Positions 1 to 7,011 of a DNA stretch of 22,496 nt are shown one piece after another. Below the pieces are notes generated by a model. That model saw nothing but the letters and a program-made list of their open reading frames with translations. It did not search any database and had not been told where the DNA came from. Position numbers and translations under genes: made by a program. Position 1 is the stretch's first letter. The number at the start of each line of letters is the position of its first letter. Source of the stretch: JAVBLV01 sp031553195 (GTDB taxonomy: Bacteria; Bacteroidota; Bacteroidia; Bacteroidales; P3); the NCBI GenBank assembly GCA_031553195.1, contig JAVBLV010000032.1:1-22496 (forward strand), in the 5' to 3' direction.

Positions 1-114
1 TTTGAGGGTTCTCTTGAACCGGTTAGACCGGGCAGAAAGTATGCCCGAAATAAAAAAACAAAGCGAATGAACGGAAAATATCAAACTCTAACTAATTATA
101 AAAGAGCTATATAA
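1..114 (+). CDS. C-terminal fragment of an unrecognised basic protein
   Basis: Frame 1 is open from the first base to a TAA at 112-114, giving 37 residues of a protein that starts outside the window. The fragment begins FEGSLEPVRPGRKY and continues with a lysine/arginine-rich tail (RNKKTKR), as in many nucleic-acid-binding proteins. The reading is consistent with a coding end because it is on the same strand as the next gene and is followed by a non-coding gap. I do not recognise the family. The DNA here also folds into short hairpins (GGTTC/GAACC and CGGGCA/TGCCCG), which may be incidental. Confidence 0.5.
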   Translation, partial: FEGSLEPVRPGRKYARNKKTKRMNGKYQTLTNYKRAI

Positions 115-269
115 TACTTAACTTAATGACATTGCCCTAAATCCCCTAAAGGGACTTTTGGGCAGTCGTTTTTCTTAAATTAGCCCCTTTAAGGGTTGGG
201 GGATAGTCATATAGATAATAAGCCATAAACTTTAAATTATTCGATGATTCAATAATTCAATTTTTAATA
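115..269. other. Intergenic gap with C-rich/G-rich palindromic repeat
   Basis: This gap holds two related short inverted motifs. One is at 133-168, with TCCCCTAAAGGGA nested inside TGCCC/GGGCA. The other is at 184-203, CCCCTTTAAGGG followed by a G run. The first half resembles 3731-3768 and belongs to a class of intergenic repeats common in Bacteroidetes genomes. The motif ATGATTCAATAATTCAA at 244-260, just before the next start codon, recurs with changes near 15179-15196. Confidence 0.45.
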
Positions 270-1454
270 ATGAAAAACCAGATACAATCCCTATCATCCG
301 AATATTGGAAAGAGATTGTCGATATTCGCCGGCATCTGCATCAAAATCCGGAGTTATCGTTGGAAGAATTCCAAACTTCCGCTTTTATTTCTTCCAAACT
401 AAAAGAATATGGAATAGAGCATCAAACGGGTATTGCCAAAACCGGTATCATCGGATGGATTTACGGAAAGAATCCGGAGAAAAAATGTATTGCCTTACGC
501 GCCGATATGGACGCCCTTCCTATGGAAGAAGTAACCGAAGCGCCGTTTAAATCAAAAAACAACGGCGTTATGCATGCCTGCGGACATGATATGCACATGG
601 CTTGCCTTTTGGGGGCCGCCAAAATTTTAAATGCTTTAAAAGATTCTTTCGAAGGCGTAATTATGTTAATATTCCAACCGTCGGAAGAGAAATATCCGGG
701 AGGCGCTTATTTAATGCTGAAAGAGGGCATTTTTAACAAAGTTAGACCTTCCGCTATCTTTGCTTTTCATGTGCTGCCCGAAATGGAAGTCGGCAAAGTC
801 GGATTCAAAGCAGGCCAATATATGGCTTCAACCGATGAGATTTATTTAACGGTAAAAGGGAAAGGAGGACATGCCGCCACTCCCGATATGAATGTTGACC
901 CTGTCTTGATGGCTTCTCATATTATTGTGGCCCTGCAACAGGTTGTCAGCCGGAATGCGCCTCCTACTATTCCTACTATCCTTTCTTTTGGCAAGATAGA
1001 AGCCAAAGGCAGAACCAATATCATCCCCGACGAAGTAAAAATAGAAGGCACCATTCGTACCTTTAACGAAGAGTGGCGCGCCAAAGCCCATCAAAAAATA
1101 ACGCAAATAGCAGAAGGCATAGCGCAAAGCATGGGCGGAAACTGCCATGTTTTTATCGATAAGGGCTACCCGTTTCTGGTGAATAATGCTGTTTTAACCG
1201 CGCATGCACAAGAATATGCCGACGAGTATATGGGAAAAGAAAATGTAGAATCTTTAGACCTACGAATGACCGCCGAAGATTTTGCTTTCTTCGCCCAGGA
1301 AATTCCCGGATGTTATTTCAGGGTGGGAACGCGAAGACCCGGAACCGAAATAACCAACCTGCATACGGTTAATTTTGATGTAGATGAAAAGGCTCTGGAA
1401 ACCGGAATGGGAATGATGGCGTGGATTGCGTATAAAAAACTGACGAATAGTTAA
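270..1454 (+). CDS. M20 family amidohydrolase (hippurate / N-acyl-amino-acid hydrolase type)
   Basis: A 394-residue cytosolic metallo-amidohydrolase of the M20D group, which cleaves N-acyl amino acids or related amides. The N-terminal RRHLHQNPELS and RADMDALP (about 77-84) are family signatures. The metal site is visible as MHACGHDMH (101-109), then QPSEE (136-140) with the acidic pair, AFHVLPEMEVG (about 165-175) and a late histidine in NLHTVNFD (about 366). Length is normal for the family and there is no signal peptide. ATG at 270 gives the expected N-terminus. It lies 47 bp before the tRNA-dihydrouridine synthase gene on the same strand and may be co-transcribed. The natural substrate cannot be read from sequence; peptide or amino-acid catabolism is the usual assumption. 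Confidence 0.9.
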   Translation: MKNQIQSLSSEYWKEIVDIRRHLHQNPELSLEEFQTSAFISSKLKEYGIEHQTGIAKTGIIGWIYGKNPEKKCIALRADMDALPMEEVTEAPFKSKNNGVMHACGHDMHMACLLGAAKILNALKDSFEGVIMLIFQPSEEKYPGGAYLMLKEGIFNKVRPSAIFAFHVLPEMEVGKVGFKAGQYMASTDEIYLTVKGKGGHAATPDMNVDPVLMASHIIVALQQVVSRNAPPTIPTILSFGKIEAKGRTNIIPDEVKIEGTIRTFNEEWRAKAHQKITQIAEGIAQSMGGNCHVFIDKGYPFLVNNAVLTAHAQEYADEYMGKENVESLDLRMTAEDFAFFAQEIPGCYFRVGTRRPGTEITNLHTVNFDVDEKALETGMGMMAWIAYKKLTNS

Positions 1455-1501
1455 AGCTGAAAATAATACTATACCCCCAATTAATAAAGAATAAGTATCG
1501 C

Positions 1502-2494
1502 GTGACTAAAATCGGCAACATTGAAATTGGAAACTTTCCGTTATTTTTATCTCCAATGGAGAACATCACCGATACTGTTTTCCGTAAGATATGTAAAATG
1601 CACGGAGCGGATGTATTGATCACCGAATTTATTGCTTCGGAAGCATTGATCAGGGAGGTGGACAAAAGTATCGATAAGATGAAATTTACTCCCGAAGAAC
1701 GTCCCATCGGTATACAAATTTTCGGGAACGAGGAAACGGCGATGTGCGGAGCCGCTCAACTGGCGGAACAGATGGATCCTGGTTTTATCGATATTAATTG
1801 GGGATGTCCTGTTAGAAAAATTGCAGGGAAAGGATCTGGATCAGGAATATTAAAAGACATTCCTAAAATGATACGCATTACCGAAGCCATCGTTAAATCG
1901 GTAAACAAGCCGGTAACAGTAAAAACCCGTATTGGCTACGAAGAGAAAGACAAACCTATTGTAGAAGTTGCAGAAAGACTACAAGATATAGGCATTGCCG
2001 CCATTAGTATACATGGCCGCACCAAAGTTCAAATGTATAAAGGCGCCGCCGACTGGACTTTGATAGGAGAAGTAAAAAATAACCCTCGAATGCAGATTCC
2101 TGTTTTTGGAAATGGAGATATTACATCTCCGGAAAAAGCATTGGATGCAAAGAATAAATATGGCGTCGACGGAATCTTAATCGGAAGAGGAGCCATTGGA
2201 AACCCGTGGATATTCAATCAAACCAAAGAGTTCCTTGAAAAGGGTTCCTATTCAAACCCTTCCGTTCAAGAAAGGGCTGAAGTATGTCGTCGGCATCTGT
2301 TAGATTCCATTCCCTATAAAGGCGAAAAATCGGCCATTATGGAAATGAGGCAACATTATGCTTCTTATTTTTCCGGTTTGCCGAATTTCAAGCCTTTTCG
2401 AATAAAATTGGTTACAAGTCTTTCTTTGGAAGAAATACTTGGCGCTTTAGACGAAATTACGTTGAACTATAAAGAAATCCTAAGAGGTTGTTAA
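1502..2494 (+). CDS. dusB: tRNA-dihydrouridine synthase (DusB type)
   Basis: A 330-residue FMN enzyme that reduces uridine to dihydrouridine in the tRNA D-loop. It has a TIM barrel with SPMENITDTVFR (17-28, FMN phosphate region), INWGCPVRKIAGKGSG with catalytic Cys102, TVKTRIGY, SIHGRTKVQMYKG, PVFGNGDI and DGILIGRGAIGNPWIF. The C-terminal helical tRNA-binding part follows. The start is a GTG at 1502; it gives the usual N-terminus (xKIGNIEIGNFPLFLSPM) and there is no ATG nearby. The last codons (Arg-Gly-Cys-stop) lie inside the left terminal repeat of a palindromic element at 2484-2642, so the native C-terminus may have been replaced when that element arrived. The assignment to DusB rather than another Dus subtype rests on general similarity. 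Confidence 0.92.
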   Translation: MTKIGNIEIGNFPLFLSPMENITDTVFRKICKMHGADVLITEFIASEALIREVDKSIDKMKFTPEERPIGIQIFGNEETAMCGAAQLAEQMDPGFIDINWGCPVRKIAGKGSGSGILKDIPKMIRITEAIVKSVNKPVTVKTRIGYEEKDKPIVEVAERLQDIGIAAISIHGRTKVQMYKGAADWTLIGEVKNNPRMQIPVFGNGDITSPEKALDAKNKYGVDGILIGRGAIGNPWIFNQTKEFLEKGSYSNPSVQERAEVCRRHLLDSIPYKGEKSAIMEMRQHYASYFSGLPNFKPFRIKLVTSLSLEEILGALDEITLNYKEILRGC

Positions 2495-2642
2495 ATTTTT
2501 GTGGAAAAGATTTTGAGAGATAAAAATGGCCATTTTGCAGGCGGGATTTTTCAAGAATAGTAGAGCTATTTGGTAAAAATTCCGACAAAAAAGAGCATTT
2601 TTAGACTCAAAATACTTCATAGAAAAATTTTTAAACAACCTC
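2484..2642 (+). repeat. Palindromic interspersed element, copy A (159 bp)
   Basis: First of three related elements (others at 10851-11012 and 20583-20743). The ends are GAGGTTGTT and AACAACCTC, exactly complementary. Complementarity continues inward in blocks: TTTTGAG pairs with CTCAAAA, the GGGATTTTT stretch with AAAAATTCC, and the apex is AATAG-tagag-CTATT. Transcribed, it would be a single long hairpin. It overlaps the dusB stop codon and lies in the convergent dusB/lpxD gap. Flanks read TAA on both sides, a possible short target duplication. It codes for nothing. Confidence 0.85.
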
Positions 2643-2685
2643 TAAAACGATAAAAGAATCTTCCGGATCTTTCTGCCTCTTTTTT

Positions 2686-3714
2686 CTAATCTTTTTCCTT
2701 GGCGTTTTTCTCTAATTTATCAATTCTGGCAACTATTTCAGGTAATTTCCTGATATAAACATAACTTTTCCTCATGTTGGAAACATCCATGGCAGGGGAA
2801 CCTAAAATCGTCTGGTTTCCTTTTACGTTATTGGTTATTCCCGATTGCGCGCCGATAAGCGTTTTATCTCCGATCTGCAAATGTCCTGCAAAACCTACCT
2901 GTCCTGCAATCATACAATTCTTACCTATTTTTGTAGAACCCGAAACGCCGCATTGAGCCGCCATTACCGTGTTCTCTCCAATAACCACGTTATGCGCAAT
3001 CTGGCATAGATTATCGATTTTCGCTCCCCTTTCAATAACCGTAGATCCTAAAGTAGCACGATCGATAGTCGTATTGGCTCCAATTTCCACATTATCCTCA
3101 ATTATCACATTCCCTATTTGCATAATCTTTTCCTGTATATTGCCCGACGAAGGAGCGAACCCAAATCCATCGGCCCCAATTACGGAACCGGCATGTAATA
3201 TGCAATTATTTCCGATAATATTTTTCGGATAAATTTTCACTCCTGCATATAAAACAGTATTATCGCCTATAGTAACATTATCTCCTACATAAACTTGCGG
3301 ATAAATTTTTACGCCTTTTCCCAAAGTTACATTTTCTCCGATATATGCAAATTCTCCTATGTAGCAATTTTCGCCCGCTGTTGATGAAGAGTGGATAAAT
3401 GCCTGTGGAGAGATTCCTTTTTTATCTTGATAAATAGAATTATATATTTCCAGTAGTTTCCCAAAACACGCATACGGATTTTCTACCCTGATTAGATTGG
3501 TTGTAATGGGCTTTTCAGGAATAAAATCGTTACTTACGATAACTGCCGTTGCTTTTGTTTCATAAATATAATGCGTGTACTTTGGATTTGCCAAAAAAGT
3601 AAGTTTCCCCTGCCTTCCCTCTTCGATTTTACATACATCGTCAACCGTAGCTTCTCCATCTCCTTCGACTACGCCGTTTAATAATTTGGCTATTTCCGCT
3701 ATTTTAAATTTCAT
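2686..3714 (-). CDS. lpxD: UDP-3-O-acylglucosamine N-acyltransferase
   Basis: A 342-residue acyltransferase of lipid A synthesis that adds the second, N-linked hydroxyacyl chain to UDP-3-O-acyl-glucosamine using acyl-ACP. The N-terminal uridine-binding domain (about 1-100, with GKLTFLANPKY) is followed by a left-handed beta helix of hexapeptide repeats (about 105-310: IGENVTLG, IGDNTVLY, IGANTTIDRATLG). HAGSVIGADGFGFAP (174-188) and the catalytic histidine in IAHNVVIG (His241) are present. A C-terminal helix ends in Lys/Glu-rich residues. In Bacteroidetes lpxD commonly precedes an lpxC-fabZ fusion and lpxA. Here nothing follows it on this strand except the convergent dusB, and 366 bp without a gene lie upstream, so it looks monocistronic. 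Confidence 0.95.
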   Translation of the reverse strand: MKFKIAEIAKLLNGVVEGDGEATVDDVCKIEEGRQGKLTFLANPKYTHYIYETKATAVIVSNDFIPEKPITTNLIRVENPYACFGKLLEIYNSIYQDKKGISPQAFIHSSSTAGENCYIGEFAYIGENVTLGKGVKIYPQVYVGDNVTIGDNTVLYAGVKIYPKNIIGNNCILHAGSVIGADGFGFAPSSGNIQEKIMQIGNVIIEDNVEIGANTTIDRATLGSTVIERGAKIDNLCQIAHNVVIGENTVMAAQCGVSGSTKIGKNCMIAGQVGFAGHLQIGDKTLIGAQSGITNNVKGNQTILGSPAMDVSNMRKSYVYIRKLPEIVARIDKLEKNAKEKD

Positions 3715-3730
3715 GTGTTTAAAATTTATA

Positions 3731-3768
3731 AGCCCCTCTAAATCTCCCCCAAGGAGAGACTTGGCTGA
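3731..3768. repeat. C-rich/G-rich intergenic repeat, second copy
   Basis: The pattern GCCCCTCTAAATCTCCCCC followed by AAGGAGAGACTTGGC matches the plan of 133-168, where GCCCTAAATCCCC is followed by TAAAGGGACTTTTGGGC. Both form a small C-run/G-run hairpin ending in GACTT. Such repeats are widespread in Bacteroidetes intergenic DNA; their role is not established as far as I know. Confidence 0.5.
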
Positions 3769-3848
3769 CGCATGCCTTTATTCATTCGCATTGGAGCGCC
3801 GGAGGCTCATGATTATTTCATGTGTTTATTTTTTTATTTGATAGTCTC

Positions 3849-3879
3849 GTCAGGGCGCGACTTAAAGCCACGCCTTGAC
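3849..3879 (+). repeat. 31-nt hairpin repeat, copy 1
   Basis: GTCAGGGCGCGACTT is followed by an A and an arm that pairs back through CACGCCTTGAC, with some G-U pairs and two mismatches. It is homologous to the perfect hairpin at 20974-21004: same length, same outer GTCA/TGAC, same GACTTA after the stem, and both are preceded by TTTCATGTGTTT. One central pair is C-G here and G-C there, a compensatory change that favours a conserved structure. Confidence 0.6.
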
Positions 3880-4011
3880 TTACTTAATAATCACTCCCTT
3901 TGGCGAGGCTCTAGGCTCATGGAAATCTTATCTGTCTATTCTTTTTATTTTATGTTTCTCAAGTTTTTTAGTTAAAAATGGAAATTTGAGAATTGAAAAT
4001 GATTAATCTTA

Positions 4012-4041
4012 ACAAACGCTCAATCTCAAAATTTACCATTC
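4012..4041. repeat. 30-bp dispersed repeat, copy 1 (inverted copy at 15032)
   Basis: This stretch matches the reverse complement of 15032-15061 at 28 of 30 positions, with core CGCTCAATCTCAAAAT. Both copies are intergenic. It does not form a hairpin by itself. A looser relative (GAGCGTTGAAAATGG) is at about 21076-21090. Confidence 0.6.
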
Positions 4042-4080
4042 CCTTATTTACTTGTAAACATATTTTTCCATTTTCTCAGG

Positions 4081-5022
4081 TCATTGAACGGATAAATATG
4101 GTTTTATCTTTTCAAAAGTTCCTTCGTACAATAGATTTACTTTCAGCAAATCTTCAGGAGAATTAAATTTTCCTCTTTCAGTCCGGTATTTTACAATATT
4201 TTTAGCCACATAATAGTCTAAATAAGGATGTTGCTTTAATTGATCTATGGTTGCCGTATTAATATTTATTTTTTGCACCGATTCCGGATTTATAATTAGA
4301 GAACTTTCGATTTTTGCCAACATATCAGCCGTAAATCCCCATACTTCTAATAGTTGACTTTGGGAATAAAAGCCGCCCAACAATTTTCTGTATTTTATAA
4401 TCCGGTTCGCAAAACCGCCGCCTATTCCTTTCAATTCTTTTAAATCGGTTGTATCGGCAGAATTAAGATCTACCAAAAAATCTTTTTTTGCAACATATTT
4501 ATTGGCGCCGCTTGGCGGCATAATACCGGCATTGGATTCTACAGGAATATGGATATAAGGTTCCAAAATAGCATACTCCTGTTCATTAATGCAATACATT
4601 TTTTTAAAGTCTTCTTTTTTACGGAATTTCCCTCCTTTAGACAAATAGTTTTGTATTGTTTTTATCTGATACTCCTTTAAACCTAGTTTTTTCCCGTCTT
4701 CTAACGACAATGCATTCGGATTAAATAAAAAGGGAGTCAACCGAACCGATTGAAAAGAGGATTTACTTGCAAAGTTACCATTATTATATTGTTTTTTATT
4801 TGCCTCATGATTTCTAATAAGGTTCTCTTCATACAGGGCTATTTGATTTTGAAATTCGGTAAAATCTTGTTTTTCATTTATTTCGAAATCGATAGAAGAT
4901 GCAACGATAATACCTGTTAGGAGAGAAAAAATAATACATGCCAAAACAAAAATGCCTCGTTTTTGAGAAAGCGTAAACGAGAAAAACTTCTCGTTATTTA
5001 AAGATGATCTTTTAAGATCCAT
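4081..5022 (-). CDS. Membrane-anchored helix-hairpin-helix (ComEA-like) protein
   Basis: 313 residues. A transmembrane segment (about 24-44, FVLACIIFSLLTGIIV) follows a short basic N-terminus, so the rest is probably periplasmic. There is a linker, then helix-hairpin-helix modules: one degenerate (about 100-155, around GLKEYQIKTIQNYLSKGG), a clear one (VDLNSADTTDLKELKGIG, about 183-220) and another (ININTATIDQLKQHPYL, about 252-300). The DLNSADxxxLxxLxGIG signature is that of ComEA and related DNA-binding proteins. A role in DNA binding or uptake is an inference from the family. It starts 11 bp after lptC and is likely the last gene of that operon. Function in this organism is not known to me. 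Confidence 0.8.
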   Translation of the reverse strand: MDLKRSSLNNEKFFSFTLSQKRGIFVLACIIFSLLTGIIVASSIDFEINEKQDFTEFQNQIALYEENLIRNHEANKKQYNNGNFASKSSFQSVRLTPFLFNPNALSLEDGKKLGLKEYQIKTIQNYLSKGGKFRKKEDFKKMYCINEQEYAILEPYIHIPVESNAGIMPPSGANKYVAKKDFLVDLNSADTTDLKELKGIGGGFANRIIKYRKLLGGFYSQSQLLEVWGFTADMLAKIESSLIINPESVQKININTATIDQLKQHPYLDYYVAKNIVKYRTERGKFNSPEDLLKVNLLYEGTFEKIKPYLSVQ

Positions 5023-5033
5023 TACAAAGAAGT

Positions 5034-5603
5034 TTAATGATTCTTATTTCGTTCCTTCCATTCGAAAGTCCCTCTGCTGTTTTTAATAATAATACTATCC
5101 ATCAATTCGTTAGCTTCAAATCCATCTCCATAAGTAATCTTTGTAGACCCCACGCGTTTCAGCATTTTATTAGAATAAATCTTTTTTGCATCCTGATCCC
5201 AAATAATTTGTTCAGTATAAATAGTATCGCCTGATTTATAATCGATGATAATAATATTATTTCTCGCCTCCATTGTCTTTGCAGAAATATTATTAATGGC
5301 ATACTTTGCCGATAAGGTGGATTTAAGAGACTTGTCCGTATTAAAGAATTTTATAAATATTCCTTTGGGGTATTCAATGCGGGCGTTGGCTCCTTCGTAT
5401 CTATTAACCAAGGGGGTTATCATTTCAATTTCAACAACTCCTTCAACGCTTCGGATCATTTTCACTTCTTTAAAGGTTTCATCGGGAGACGACGGTCTTT
5501 CCAAAGATTTTACCTGATTGATATCATTTACGCATGAAGTTTGCAATAAAAAACAAACTCCCACAATGATACAAAAAACATATTGCAGGAGCCGTTTGAT
5601 CAT
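5034..5603 (-). CDS. lptC: LptC-like LPS export lipoprotein
   Basis: 189 residues. It begins with a lipoprotein signal (basic MIKR, hydrophobic core, cysteine 24 in QTSC) and continues with the beta-strand-rich LptC/OstA fold: VEIEMITPLVNRYEG, GIFIKFFN, LSAKYAINNISAKTMEARNN, IIWDQDAKKIYSNKM and GDGFEANELMDS. LptC carries LPS from the LptB2FG extractor to the LptA bridge in the periplasm. The central region resembles the LptC family's 'SAKYA... EARNN' strand pattern. It sits between a TPR protein gene (71 bp gap) and an HhH gene (11 bp gap), in the same envelope operon. Sequence divergence in this family is high, so the call rests on pattern plus context. Confidence 0.82.
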   Translation of the reverse strand: MIKRLLQYVFCIIVGVCFLLQTSCVNDINQVKSLERPSSPDETFKEVKMIRSVEGVVEIEMITPLVNRYEGANARIEYPKGIFIKFFNTDKSLKSTLSAKYAINNISAKTMEARNNIIIIDYKSGDTIYTEQIIWDQDAKKIYSNKMLKRVGSTKITYGDGFEANELMDSIIIKNSRGTFEWKERNKNH

Positions 5604-5674
5604 ATCGCTTTATGATTTGAAAAAGCATTCTATCAAATGTACAGAATACTCTGTTTTTACAAAATTGAAAAGTT

Positions 5675-6994
5675 TTATTTCCTTGTTCTGACAACTGTTG
5701 TTTCGCCAATCCAACACGGAATTGTATAGGACATGCCATCTTCCAAACTTTCCATAAAAGCTTCCCCTTTATCCGGAAAATATGCAGAATATGTGTTAAT
5801 CATGTTGTTCGCTTTGGATACGACATCCGGATCAGAGTCAACGGATTTAGCCTTAACGCACTTGTCTACAGCCGCCCAATAAGCCACCCTGCCATAAACA
5901 GGACCGCTTCCGCAAGAACTGGCCGACTGCGCATAAAGAGACGCTATTATTAAATACGGTTGTCCTTTTGAGGGATCGGCTTCTGCCGCTTTATAAGCAG
6001 CCGCGCGGGCATTTGCATATTGATTCAAACTACTATAGGTTGAAGCCAATAATAGATATGCATTATACAGATCTCTGCTATCCTGGAGTTTTTCGGTCGC
6101 TTCCTTAAAATATGAAACCGCCTTTGAATATTGCTTCTTGTCGTAAGATAAACGTCCCATTAAATATGCCGTTTTAGGAGTCGGCTCTAGCTGATGCAAT
6201 TTTTCCGAGGCAAGGAAAAATAATTCTTGATCGGTACATTTTTTACTATCCAACAAAGAAGTTATTTTCTTTAATAGATTCAAATCATCCGGCGTTTCCT
6301 GGAATTTTTTCGTAAAAATCTCAACCAATTGTTCGCAACTTGCATAGGGAGAGAAAGCCGCTTCTATATTCGCCAAATAATTTTCAATTTCTTCTTTTTT
6401 ATCGGGTTTCTTCTGAATCATAGGTTCCAGTAACGAAGTCGCCTTGTCATAATTCTCGATGATTAAACTTGCGTCGTTCTTGCCCGCTTTCACATAATCA
6501 AGCGTTGAAACAAAGTACACATAAATGTAAACGGGTTCCATATCCCCCTTCGGCATTTCAATTGCATCTCTTAGCAGATGGTATATTGTTTCAACCGAAT
6601 CCGGAGTATAATTTCTCATTTCAATAGCCTTACGAGCCTTATTTTCAGCTATGTCGCTAAAATTTTTGGAACGCAACTCGTATAATTCGTATAACTCATT
6701 TATATATTTGGTTTTCAGATTTGCTTCTTTTGAATTATCAATCATATATCTCAAGATAGTCACGCCTCTTATATAAACGTTTAAACTCGATTTGGGACAA
6801 TAATTCAAAACATTTCTCCAAGGTTCGTAACAATCTGCATAGTTCTTTTGCTTAAAGAATTCTTGATAAACAGAAGTATTTTCAATACATTTAATACTAT
6901 CTTCGGGCGTTTTTCCATATTTCTGTCCAAACAATGTCGGACTGAAAACCAGTCCTAATAACGCTAAAAAGAAAATTCTACTTTTTTCCATCAT
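5675..6994 (-). CDS. Exported TPR-repeat protein
   Basis: 439 residues with a Sec signal peptide (about 1-23, ending in FGQ). The body is helical, with tetratricopeptide-like repeats most visible at about 265-355 (AYLMGRLSYDKKQYSKAVSYF and ASTYSSLNQYANARAAAYKA). Two cysteines in the C-terminal part (ASSCGSGPVYG, DKCVKAKS) may form a disulphide. It probably acts as a periplasmic scaffold. The 17-bp gap from the barrel-protein gene upstream and the 71 bp to lptC downstream put it in the coaX-to-lptC operon; a similar order (coaX, barrel, TPR, lptC) is, as I recall, usual in Bacteroides. No enzymatic motif is seen and the exact function is unknown. Confidence 0.8.
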   Translation of the reverse strand: MMEKSRIFFLALLGLVFSPTLFGQKYGKTPEDSIKCIENTSVYQEFFKQKNYADCYEPWRNVLNYCPKSSLNVYIRGVTILRYMIDNSKEANLKTKYINELYELYELRSKNFSDIAENKARKAIEMRNYTPDSVETIYHLLRDAIEMPKGDMEPVYIYVYFVSTLDYVKAGKNDASLIIENYDKATSLLEPMIQKKPDKKEEIENYLANIEAAFSPYASCEQLVEIFTKKFQETPDDLNLLKKITSLLDSKKCTDQELFFLASEKLHQLEPTPKTAYLMGRLSYDKKQYSKAVSYFKEATEKLQDSRDLYNAYLLLASTYSSLNQYANARAAAYKAAEADPSKGQPYLIIASLYAQSASSCGSGPVYGRVAYWAAVDKCVKAKSVDSDPDVVSKANNMINTYSAYFPDKGEAFMESLEDGMSYTIPCWIGETTVVRTRK

Positions 6995-7011
6995 TTAAAA
7001 TTATGAGTTTA

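Larger units (their letters stand above)
3715..4080. other. Gene-free stretch made largely of interspersed repeats
   Basis: There is no credible gene. In order it holds a C-rich repeat (3731-3768, like 133-168), two copies of an AGGCTCATG motif (near 3803 and 3912), a TTTCATGTGTTT motif (3816-3827) leading to a 31-nt hairpin (3849-3879), and a 30-bp sequence (4012-4041) that recurs inverted at 15032-15061. Short open frames here have no family features. The lpxD promoter must also lie here, but I cannot pick a convincing -33/-7 pair. Confidence 0.55.

Noticed and set aside
1..60. Series of short hairpins resembling the end of a structural RNA
   Set aside because: The same bases read as an open coding frame to 114, and no T-loop, tmRNA or RNase P signature could be recognised.
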